Shown one piece after another: positions 28,494-36,410 of a stretch of 64,000 nt of DNA (positions are counted from its first letter, which is position 1; the number at the start of each line of letters is the position of its first letter). Under the pieces are notes generated by a model. The model ran no database searches, was not told where the DNA came from, and saw only the letters and a program-made list of their open reading frames with translations. Both the position numbers and the translations under genes were made by a program. The DNA is taken from positions 3,352,501-3,416,500 of the forward strand of contig OX638322.1 of the NCBI GenBank assembly GCA_951812575.1. Direction: 5' to 3'. The DNA is from Candidatus Binatia bacterium. GTDB taxonomy: Bacteria; Desulfobacterota; Binatia; Bin18.

Positions 28494-28904
28494 ATGTTCT
28501 TTCGACTTCTCCTATTATTCACCATTGTCCCACTCACGGAGTTGTACCTACTCCTCCAGGTCGGCAGCGTCCTCGGAGTCGGTCTGACGATTTTGCTGGT
28601 TGTCGGTACGGGTGTTGTTGGCGCGTATCTGGCACGGCTGGAAGGCTGGCGGACGCTGCGACAGATGCAGGAAAATCTCCACAACGGGATTGCCCCAACC
28701 GGAGAGTTGATCGATGCCGCGCTTATTCTCGGGGCCGGACTCCTCTTGATTACACCGGGAATTGTAACCGACGTTGTCGGTTTCAGTTTGCTCTTCCCAC
28801 CAACCCGAGCCGCGCTGAAGCGCGCCATTCGGCGGCGCCTTGAAGCCCATACGTCCGCCTCTTCGTCCACTATCGAGGTGGAAGTCATCCGTCGGACGGA
28901 CTGA
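28494..28904 (+). CDS. fxsA: FxsA family membrane protein
   Basis: 136 residues matching FxsA (phage T7 exclusion suppressor family). Helix 1 is LLLLFTIVPLTELYLLL, helix 2 is LTILLVVGTGVVGAYLARL, then the soluble linker, and helix 3 is LLITPGIVTDVVGFSLL followed by a basic C-terminus. The conserved LITPGIVTD is diagnostic. Inner membrane; the family's cellular role is not established. Confidence 0.88.
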   Translation: MFFRLLLLFTIVPLTELYLLLQVGSVLGVGLTILLVVGTGVVGAYLARLEGWRTLRQMQENLHNGIAPTGELIDAALILGAGLLLITPGIVTDVVGFSLLFPPTRAALKRAIRRRLEAHTSASSSTIEVEVIRRTD

Positions 28905-29218
28905 CGGGTGTGCTGCGGGAGAGTCGTCCTTAGAAAACCGTACCGCGAAGATGTCAGTTCAGCCGTGGTCTTGCGGCAGCCGAGGAGGATGACCGGGGTC
29001 AGCGTCATCGGGCTGGCCGTGGTGTTCGCAGTGGTCCATTGCGGAGTATGAAAGTATGGTGTTTTTTATCCGTATAGTGTTATGGTCCAGCCTATTGGCC
29101 GGCCACCGGTACGCCGGATATCGCTCCACAGCAACAATGAAGCCATGGTTACGTCCACACCGTCACTCGAGCAATTGCCCACCATTCCGCATTGGAGAGA
29201 CAGTCAACGGAGAACCGC
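28905..29218. other. 314-bp stretch with no supported gene
   Basis: Contains short frames without a ribosome-binding site or protein-like composition. A TATAGT-like hexamer occurs at 29074-29079 but no good -35 element precedes it. It marks the junction between moderate-GC genes and the GC-richer block starting at 29219. Confidence 0.5.
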
Positions 29219-30223
29219 ATGAAAGTAGGTTTCTCGATCCACATGAGGTATCCACAGCAGTTCCGCACCAAGTCCTGGTCCAAGCTCTATCAGGATGAAA
29301 TCGAGCTCGCCGTTTATGCCGAAGATCTGGGGTTCGACAGCTGCTGGGTCTATGAACATCACTTCACCGAGTCCGAAGGCCATTGCACCTCACCTATGGC
29401 GGTCTGCGCCGCGCTGGCGGCGCGCACCAAACGCATGGAGATCGGGCCGAATCTCATCCTGCCGCTGCACGATCCCGTTTTAGTGGCGGAGGAGGCAGCC
29501 GTCATCGACTTGATGTCCGGCGGGCGCTTCTGCCTCGGGCTCGTGCAAGGTTACCGTGGGGTCGAGTACGACGGCTGGGGGATCCCGACCAGTGAGCGCG
29601 GACGGCGCCTGAGTGAAGGAGTGGACATCATTCGCAAGTGCTGGCAGGGTGAGACCTTTAGCTACGACGGCGAGTTCTGGCAATACTCCAACATCACGCC
29701 GGACCCGCCGCCCGCGCATGACATCCCGATCCTCTATGGCGGCCGTGCGCCCGCCGGCCTGCGCCGTGCGGCGAGAGACCACGTCGGGATTCTCTCACAA
29801 GGACCAGGCATGGAGTCCCCCAAGCTCTACGCAGAGGAATGCAAGAAGCTCGGCTGGGGACCTGGGGAAGTGCGTCATCTTCGCTACTTCGTCGTTTCCG
29901 AGGATCCCGAGAAAACCTGGGCTGATCTGAGACCCTATGCCGAGAATATGATGAAGGTCTATGACAGATGGTTTCAGAATTCGAAGGACCGCGGCGTGAC
30001 CCAAGTGATCGGTGACGAGCTTAATGCAGATGATCTGCTGGCGGACGACCTCTACATCGTCGGCACGCCCGAGCACGCGATCGAACGCGTGAACAAGCTC
30101 AAGGCCGATTACCCCGACATCCACGAGGTGTGGGGTCTGTGGCACTTCCCGGGCCTGGCGCACGAAAAGGTGGCCGAGTCGCTCGAACTGTTTGCCAACA
30201 AGGTAATGCCCCATATTCGCTGA
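29219..30223 (+). CDS. Luciferase-like (LLM) flavin-dependent monooxygenase
   Basis: 334-residue TIM-barrel oxidoreductase of the bacterial luciferase superfamily. YAEDLGFDSCWVYEHHFTESEG and ARTKRMEIGPNLILPLHDP are typical, as is the phosphate-binding region RFCLGLVQGYRGVEYDGWG. Flavin may be FMN or F420. The ATG at 29219 is preferred over 29192 as homology begins there. First gene of a four-gene co-directional cluster with an isochorismatase and hydantoinase B/A. In pyrimidine catabolism RutA (same family) works with RutB (isochorismatase fold), a useful parallel. Confidence 0.9.
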   Translation: MKVGFSIHMRYPQQFRTKSWSKLYQDEIELAVYAEDLGFDSCWVYEHHFTESEGHCTSPMAVCAALAARTKRMEIGPNLILPLHDPVLVAEEAAVIDLMSGGRFCLGLVQGYRGVEYDGWGIPTSERGRRLSEGVDIIRKCWQGETFSYDGEFWQYSNITPDPPPAHDIPILYGGRAPAGLRRAARDHVGILSQGPGMESPKLYAEECKKLGWGPGEVRHLRYFVVSEDPEKTWADLRPYAENMMKVYDRWFQNSKDRGVTQVIGDELNADDLLADDLYIVGTPEHAIERVNKLKADYPDIHEVWGLWHFPGLAHEKVAESLELFANKVMPHIR

Positions 30224-30236
30224 GAGGAGGTTTCCA

Positions 30237-30890
30237 ATGTCAACACAAGCTTACACCGCGCCCGATTGGTCGTTGGTGCCCGGCCATACCGCTTTGGTCC
30301 TGATCGACCTACAGAACGACGTTCTTTCGGATGACGGCTGGTACGCGAAGAGCGGCGTCGACATCTCCCACATGCAACGCGTTATTGAGCCGACCAAGCG
30401 CATGCTCGACGGCGCTCGCGCCAAGGGTATGCCGGTGATATGGACCACCCACGGCCTGCACAACGAGATCGATGCCGGGGTCTTCTGGGATACCCGGCCG
30501 TTTCTGCACGGCGGCGGCTTCCGCGTCGGCTCCTGGGGCCACGGCATATACGACGAGTACGAAGTGCTCCCCGACGAGTGGATCGTGGACAAGCGGCGCT
30601 TGAGCGCGTTCTTCAACACCGAGCTCGACACGATCCTGAAGGGGCTCGCGGTCGAGACCCTGCTCATCTCGGGCGTGCTCACGAATCAATGCGTCGCCGG
30701 CACCACCAAGGACGCGATGTACCGCGATTACAAGGCCATCATGATCGAGGACTGCTGCGGCACGACCTTACCCGAACTGCACGCGCCGACCATCAGGATG
30801 TGCGAAGTTGGTTGGGGTGCCGTGTGGAGCCTCGAACAGCTGCTCGAGGCCTTCAAGAAGCTGCCCGAACCCTCGACCCGCGTGGCGTGA
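30237..30890 (+). CDS. Isochorismatase-family cysteine hydrolase
   Basis: 217 residues with the triad Asp24 (VLIDLQND), Lys119 (VDKRRLSAF) and Cys152 (LTNQCVAGT). A cis-peptide region precedes the Cys. Family members hydrolyse ureido or amide bonds, for example N-carbamoylsarcosine, ureidoacrylate or biuret. Placed directly before the hydantoinase genes, it is a strong candidate for hydrolysing their ring-opened ureido product. GAGAGGAGG precedes the ATG. Confidence 0.9.
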   Translation: MSTQAYTAPDWSLVPGHTALVLIDLQNDVLSDDGWYAKSGVDISHMQRVIEPTKRMLDGARAKGMPVIWTTHGLHNEIDAGVFWDTRPFLHGGGFRVGSWGHGIYDEYEVLPDEWIVDKRRLSAFFNTELDTILKGLAVETLLISGVLTNQCVAGTTKDAMYRDYKAIMIEDCCGTTLPELHAPTIRMCEVGWGAVWSLEQLLEAFKKLPEPSTRVA

Positions 30891-30905
30891 TCAGGTGACG
30901 GCATA

Positions 30906-32861
30906 GTGAGCACAATCAAAAAGGATGCCACCGCCGAGGATATCACGACGGCGGATGCGGCGCTCGAGGGCGCCACGCGTAAACTCGATCCGACCACCTT
31001 TGCGGTGGTCTTCAACGCCCTCAATGCGATCGTCAAGGAGATGTCGTTGACCTTCGAATACTCCGCGTGGTCGTCGATCATCGCCGAGGCGCGGGATTTC
31101 TCCTGCGCGGTCTACGATGCGGAGATCCCGCCGAACGCGCTCTGCGTGTTCGGCGGGTTGCCCATTCATGTCAACGCGCAGCCTGTCGCGATCGGCGAGA
31201 TCGCGAAGTTCTTCGGCCCCGAGGATCTCCACGACGGCGATTTGATCCTCGTCAACAGCGCCTATTACGGTAATACGCATCTGGGCGATTTCGTGCTCGC
31301 GACACCCGTCTTCTACAAGGGTGAGCATCTGTTCTGGTCGGCGGCGACTGGGCACCACATGGATGTCGGCTCGGCATATCGTACCAGCGTGCCGATCTAC
31401 GCCACCGACATTTGGAGCGAGGGCCTGCAGATCTCGCCCTTGAAGATCGCCGACCGCGGCGAGATGCGAAAGGATGTCCTGAACTTCCTGCTGGAAAACG
31501 TCCGCTACCGCGACTTCATCTACGGCGATCTGATGTCACAGATCGGTTCAGCGAAAACCGGTAAGAAGCGCCTGCTGGAGCTCCTGGACACCTGGGGTGC
31601 CGATACGCTCAAGCGTTTCTCGCGCGAGATCATCGCGTACACCGACCGGCGCACGCGCGAAGAGCTTGAAACTTGGCCGGACGGAATCTACGAGTCGGAA
31701 GCATGGGTCGATTCGGACGGCTACGGGCGTACCGATATCGCGATTCGCTGCAAGCTGACCATCGACGGCTACAAGCTCAGCGTCGATTTCGAAGGCTCCG
31801 ATCCACAGGGGCGTGGTGGCGTGAACGCGGGCTGGGCGACCTGCCGCAATTCGGTGTCGACCGCGATCCTCATGTGCATCGATCCCAGCATCCCGCATAA
31901 CGAGGGGTGCCTGCAACACATCAAGGTCAAGGCGCCGAAGGGCACTATCGTCAACGCCGAATGGCCGGGACCGACTGCTGCGGCGACCATTGTGCCGGCC
32001 GATTCGATCACCGACGCGGTGTGGAAGTGTCTCGCGCAGGCGATCCCGGAGAAGGTCGTCGCCGGTTGCGGGCACGTGACGCCGAACTGCGTGACGACCG
32101 GAATCGACCGACGCGTCGAAGGCGTCGAGAAACCCTTCGGCGTGATCCTCTTCAACGGCAGTTCCGGCGGAGGCGCATCGGCAACCTCCGACGGCTGGCC
32201 GTTTCTGGTCACGCCCGGCACCGTGGGCGGGCTGCGCTTTGCCCCGATCGAGATCATCGAGCTGCACTTCCCGCTCGTGGTGAAGGAATACCAGGTACGC
32301 CCCGATTCGATGGGCGCCGGCAAGCATTGCGGCGGACCGGGCCTGAATTTCTTTGTGACGCCGCGCGGCACCGGCCAGATCGACAATTACGGGTACGGCG
32401 ACGGCATGTCCAATCCGCCGTTCGGACTGTTCGGCGGCAAGCCGGGTGACGGCGGTGCGCTGTACCGCGTGGACAAGGACGATAAGAAGTATATCGTGAG
32501 TGCGTCATCGTACTTCCGTACGCGCGAAGGCGAGACATGGTGCGCGGTCTCGACCGGCGGCGGCGGTTATGGCAATCCACTTGATCGCCCGATGGACAAA
32601 GTCGCGCGCGACGTGCGCGATGAGTTTGTCAGCGTCGAAACCGCGCGCAACGATTACGGTGTCGTGATCGATCCGGAAACCTTCGCGGTAGACGAAGCGG
32701 CCACCACGGCGTTACGCGCCGAGATGCGGGCGAATCAGACCATCGAGATTATCGATCCGTCAGGGCCGAACGCGGGGACATACTTCCGCTCGCTCCTCGG
32801 ACCGGGGGATGAGTACGCGCTCAATCCGCTGCCGCCGGAGGATGCGGACGCCACGCTCTAA
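30906..32861 (+). CDS. hyuB: Hydantoinase B / oxoprolinase family protein
   Basis: 651 residues. The N-terminal DPTTFAVVFNALNAIVKEMSLTF, the repeated acidic/His motif LILVNSAYYGNTHLGDFVLATPVF, ATGHHMDVG and the later GWATCRNSVS and GSSGGGASATSDGW are features of HyuB. It works with HyuA as an ATP-dependent ring-opening amidohydrolase on 5-oxoproline, hydantoins or N-methylhydantoin, or with a third subunit as a carboxylase. GTG start. No gamma subunit is adjacent, which favours the hydrolase role. Confidence 0.9.
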   Translation: MSTIKKDATAEDITTADAALEGATRKLDPTTFAVVFNALNAIVKEMSLTFEYSAWSSIIAEARDFSCAVYDAEIPPNALCVFGGLPIHVNAQPVAIGEIAKFFGPEDLHDGDLILVNSAYYGNTHLGDFVLATPVFYKGEHLFWSAATGHHMDVGSAYRTSVPIYATDIWSEGLQISPLKIADRGEMRKDVLNFLLENVRYRDFIYGDLMSQIGSAKTGKKRLLELLDTWGADTLKRFSREIIAYTDRRTREELETWPDGIYESEAWVDSDGYGRTDIAIRCKLTIDGYKLSVDFEGSDPQGRGGVNAGWATCRNSVSTAILMCIDPSIPHNEGCLQHIKVKAPKGTIVNAEWPGPTAAATIVPADSITDAVWKCLAQAIPEKVVAGCGHVTPNCVTTGIDRRVEGVEKPFGVILFNGSSGGGASATSDGWPFLVTPGTVGGLRFAPIEIIELHFPLVVKEYQVRPDSMGAGKHCGGPGLNFFVTPRGTGQIDNYGYGDGMSNPPFGLFGGKPGDGGALYRVDKDDKKYIVSASSYFRTREGETWCAVSTGGGGYGNPLDRPMDKVARDVRDEFVSVETARNDYGVVIDPETFAVDEAATTALRAEMRANQTIEIIDPSGPNAGTYFRSLLGPGDEYALNPLPPEDADATL

Positions 32862-32893
32862 TTCCCGCTCCGACGACTAGGGAACCGGCATTC

Positions 32894-34957
32894 ATGGGTA
32901 TGCGCCTCGGCATCGATATCGGCGGTACGTTCACCGATTTCATCCTCGCGACCGAGGCGGGCGGCCTTGAGGTCTGGAAGACGCCAAGCACACCTGCGGC
33001 GCCCGAGCAGGCCGTTTTCGCCGGTGTGCGGGACCTCGCTCGGCAACAGGGCCTGGACGTCGCGCAATTCGTCACACGTTGCGAACATATCATCCACGGC
33101 ACCACCATCGCCACCAATACCATCATCAATCGCAGTGGTCCCAAGATGGGGATCCTTCACACCGAGGGATTCCGCGACATCCTGTACCTTCGTGACGGCC
33201 ACAAACCGGACCGCTATAACCTCCAACTCTTACCCCCCGAGCCGCTGATCCCGCGCCACCTGCGCTTGGGCGTATCCGAACGCATGCTCTATACCGGCGA
33301 AATCGAGGAACCGCTCGACGAAGACAGCGTGCGGCGTGCGCTCTCCCACTTCAAAGAGGAAGGCGTCGACTCGGTCGCCGTGTGCCTGATGTGGTCGATG
33401 ATCAATCCCGCGCACGAAAGGCGCATCGAGGCGATCCTCGCCGAGGAAATGCCGGATGCCTATACGGCGTTAAGCATCGACATTCTGCCTCGGATTCGGG
33501 AATACCCGAGGGCCTGCGCTACGGTGTTGAGCGCCTACGTCGGTCCCGCGATCGAAGACTATCTGACCAAGATCGCCGAGTTCTTTCGGGACAACGGCTA
33601 TCAGAAGGACCTCTTGATCATGCAGGTCACCGGCGGATCGGCACGTGTGCCCGAGATCCAGAAGCGACCGGTGCTCGCAGTCGGCTCGGGACCCGCCGCG
33701 GGCCCACCGGCGAGTTTGTTCATCGGTCATCGCCACGGCGAGCAGAATCAAATGCTGATCGAGATGGGCGGCACGAGCTTCGAGGTGTCCATGATCACCG
33801 GCGGCAAGATCCCGATGAGCACGGATATGGAGATCGCGGGCTTCCCGCTCGGCGTGGCCGCTGTCGACATCCATTCGATCGGGGCGGGTGGCGGGAGCAT
33901 GGCGTGGATCGATCCCGGCGGCATGTTGCGCGTGGGCCCGCAAAGCGCCGGCGCCGTGCCAGGACCCGCGTGTTATGGCTACGGCGGCACGGCGCCGACC
34001 GTCACCGACGCGAACCTGATCCTCGGTTATATCAATCCTGAGAATTTTCTCGGCGGACGGATGACGCTCGACCGCGCGGCGGCCGAACACGCGCTGACGG
34101 TCGTCGGCGACCGCCTCGGCATGAGTACGGTCGAAACAGCCGCGGCGATCTACCGAATCATTAACACCGAGATGGTCGGCGCGATGCGTGCGGTGTCGGT
34201 CATGCGCGGTGTCGATCCACGCGGGTATACCGTTGTCGTCGGCGGCGGAGCCGGCGGCGCGCACGCTGCAAAGATCGCGCAGGATCTCGGGGTCAGCAAG
34301 GCCATCTGCCCGATCATCGCCGGCGGGTTGTGCGCGTTCGGCATGCTCGCTGCAGACGTCGGACACGCCTACCTCACGACGCGGCCGATGAATACCGGGG
34401 ACATGGATATCAATGCCGTCAACGCGATCTACGACGAGATGGAGGCGCAGGCGCAGGCGCAGCTCGAGGCGCAGGGCTTTGTGGCCGAGGACATCAAAAC
34501 GACACGGTTTGCCGACGCGAAATACCCCTACCAGACGCACGAGATCATCGTGTCGATCCCGAGCGGACCGCTCGGCGAGGACGACATCGAACGCATGGCC
34601 AACTCCTTCCACGATGCCCACGAACGCCTCTACACTTATTGCCTGCGCGATATGCCGGTCGACATGAACGGCTGGCGGGTCACCGCGACGGGCCGGCTAC
34701 CGCCGCTGCTACTGGAAGAGCAGACGCTGGGTCCTGAAGATCCGTCACCGACAAAGTCGGGCACGCGGCCGCTCTATTTTCCCGAGCGCGGGGGTTTCAC
34801 TGACACGAATATCTACGCGGGCCAAGCACTCGAACCCGGCATGACGGTACGGGGACCGGCCGTCGTCGAGCTACCGACCACAACGATCGTCGTCTTTCCC
34901 GGCCATACCTTGAAGGTCTCCGCATACGGCGACTTTTACATCGAGATCCCGCAGTAA
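32894..34957 (+). CDS. hyuA: Hydantoinase A / oxoprolinase family protein
   Basis: 687 residues, ASKHA ATPase fold. LGIDIGGTFTDFIL is the first phosphate loop, GTTIATNTIINRSG and QVTGGSARVPE follow, and IEMGGTSFEVSMI and VVVGGGAGGAHAAKIAQDLG complete the nucleotide site. SIGAGGGSMAWID is a family signature. It activates the substrate with ATP for cleavage by HyuB. The gene ends one base before the MFS stop on the other strand. Third codon positions are richer in G/C than in flanking genes, as for the whole four-gene block. Confidence 0.92.
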   Translation: MGMRLGIDIGGTFTDFILATEAGGLEVWKTPSTPAAPEQAVFAGVRDLARQQGLDVAQFVTRCEHIIHGTTIATNTIINRSGPKMGILHTEGFRDILYLRDGHKPDRYNLQLLPPEPLIPRHLRLGVSERMLYTGEIEEPLDEDSVRRALSHFKEEGVDSVAVCLMWSMINPAHERRIEAILAEEMPDAYTALSIDILPRIREYPRACATVLSAYVGPAIEDYLTKIAEFFRDNGYQKDLLIMQVTGGSARVPEIQKRPVLAVGSGPAAGPPASLFIGHRHGEQNQMLIEMGGTSFEVSMITGGKIPMSTDMEIAGFPLGVAAVDIHSIGAGGGSMAWIDPGGMLRVGPQSAGAVPGPACYGYGGTAPTVTDANLILGYINPENFLGGRMTLDRAAAEHALTVVGDRLGMSTVETAAAIYRIINTEMVGAMRAVSVMRGVDPRGYTVVVGGGAGGAHAAKIAQDLGVSKAICPIIAGGLCAFGMLAADVGHAYLTTRPMNTGDMDINAVNAIYDEMEAQAQAQLEAQGFVAEDIKTTRFADAKYPYQTHEIIVSIPSGPLGEDDIERMANSFHDAHERLYTYCLRDMPVDMNGWRVTATGRLPPLLLEEQTLGPEDPSPTKSGTRPLYFPERGGFTDTNIYAGQALEPGMTVRGPAVVELPTTTIVVFPGHTLKVSAYGDFYIEIPQ

Positions 34958-34958
34958 T

Positions 34959-36185
34959 TCAGCCCTGGTCTTGCGATGGCGGAGGGGGCTGAAGGGATGG
35001 GAGGAGAGACGGGAGCAGTAGGGCCAACAGGAGTGCACCCGCTCCGCCGGCGAGATACGGCGCGTTAATCCCGACCTGTTCAAGCAGGACTCCAGTCATC
35101 AAGCTGGAACACCCCCCGCCTAAGCCCATGCTGATCATGCTAAAGAGAGCCTGACCGGTTGAGCGCAGTTGGGGTGGTATCGTTGCTTCGAGATAGAGCG
35201 GTCCCCCCAGAAAGAGCCCGGTAACCGTCAGGGCATGGAGGACTTGGATCGGGTAGAGCAGCGGGAGGGCGGTCACTTGACTGAGGAAAAGCCAGCGGAT
35301 AGCGCCCGCCCCTATCCCCACAGCCAGGAGTCCACGCGCACCAAGGCGGCGGACACTCGTTCCCAATAGGGTCATGAAGATAATCTCCGGGATGAGCATC
35401 ACACACCACATGTTACGAATAGTCCCGATATCGCCCCCCCGGTCACGGATATAAATGGGAAAGATATCCATCGGACCGTGGAGAAAGAAAAAGGCGAGAA
35501 ATCCAACCAGGGTCACGCGCAGGAACGGCCCCTGAGAGAGAAGGCTGCGCCACTCGCCTTGCAGCGCGCGCAACGCAACCGGCCCACGGTGGGGAAGGGT
35601 GAGCGCTGAAACGGCTGCACACAGGGTAAGGCCGGCGGCCAGCGGGAAGAGGATCCCCAGCTGGGGTTCTGACGGCAGACTGAGAGATGTTGTCTGGAAT
35701 ACTGCCAGCGGGGGGAGAGTGGCCAACAGCCACGGAAAGCCCAGCACGGCACAGAAAAACCCGAGTGTCCCAAACGCTCTGATAATGCCAAAGGCATGCT
35801 GGCTGCCCTGGAGCACCGCCAGGCTCACCGAAACAGTCATGGGAATCAGGGCGCGAGAAAAAAAGGCGAACAGAACCGTGATACACACCAGAGCCGGAAA
35901 GCTGTCCATATAGCCAAGTAAGAAATACCCGACTGCCGAACCCGAGGCCAACACCGCCAGGACGCGAATCCGCAGCCCACTCCGGTCCGCGACAATACCC
36001 CACAGAGGCTGCACGAAGAAACCGACCAGGGGCAGGGTGGCAAAGACAACGCCAACCTGAAACCCGTCAAGGCCCATATTCTCACGTAAATACAAGCCGT
36101 AGTAGGGGAAAAAGACTCCGAGGGCCCCCATGATCAGGAACCAGAAGAGAGCCAGGGGCGTGGCTTGGCGCAGGGACGTATGCAT
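34959..36185 (-). CDS. MFS transporter (MFS_1-like)
   Basis: 408 residues with 12 predicted membrane helices. GLDGFQVGVVFATLPLVGFFVQPLWGIVADRSGLR holds the motif-A-like loop between helices 2 and 3 and resembles the MFS_1_like/nucleoside-permease subgroup. The C-terminus is Pro/Gln rich. Substrate not determinable. It is on the same strand as the feo genes but 80 bp past the small Cys-rich gene, and it is convergent with hyuA. Confidence 0.85.
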   Translation of the reverse strand: MHTSLRQATPLALFWFLIMGALGVFFPYYGLYLRENMGLDGFQVGVVFATLPLVGFFVQPLWGIVADRSGLRIRVLAVLASGSAVGYFLLGYMDSFPALVCITVLFAFFSRALIPMTVSVSLAVLQGSQHAFGIIRAFGTLGFFCAVLGFPWLLATLPPLAVFQTTSLSLPSEPQLGILFPLAAGLTLCAAVSALTLPHRGPVALRALQGEWRSLLSQGPFLRVTLVGFLAFFFLHGPMDIFPIYIRDRGGDIGTIRNMWCVMLIPEIIFMTLLGTSVRRLGARGLLAVGIGAGAIRWLFLSQVTALPLLYPIQVLHALTVTGLFLGGPLYLEATIPPQLRSTGQALFSMISMGLGGGCSSLMTGVLLEQVGINAPYLAGGAGALLLALLLPSLLPSLQPPPPSQDQG

Positions 36186-36266
36186 GGCAGTCGGGAGTTA
36201 CTGGAAGGAACGGGCAACCGGAACGCAATCACTGAAGGGCAGGGGTGGGTTTCGCCACGTCTCACC

Positions 36267-36407
36267 TCACACGTAATCGTCTGTGCGCTGCCGGTTCTGC
36301 GGGCACGAGGCGCAGCCTGTTTTCGCCCGTCTGGGCCAGAGCGAGCGGCAGACGTATAAGACGGCCACGACAATAACCGGAAACATCAGCAGAGTTTGGA
36401 GATCCAT
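36267..36407 (-). CDS. FeoB-associated Cys-rich membrane protein (FeoC-like), 46 residues
   Basis: An ATG three bases after the feoB stop opens a 46-codon frame: an N-terminal membrane helix (LLMFPVIVVAVLYVCRSLW), a basic stretch (PRRAKTG) and a Cys-x-x-Cys pair (CASC), ending at TGA 36267-36269. This is the architecture of the small FeoB-associated Cys-rich proteins (PF12669) that end many bacterial feo operons and replace FeoC. It is probably an inner-membrane accessory for ferrous iron uptake. It would be missed by a length cutoff. Confidence 0.8.
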   Translation of the reverse strand: MDLQTLLMFPVIVVAVLYVCRSLWPRRAKTGCASCPQNRQRTDDYV

Positions 36408-36410
36408 GGT

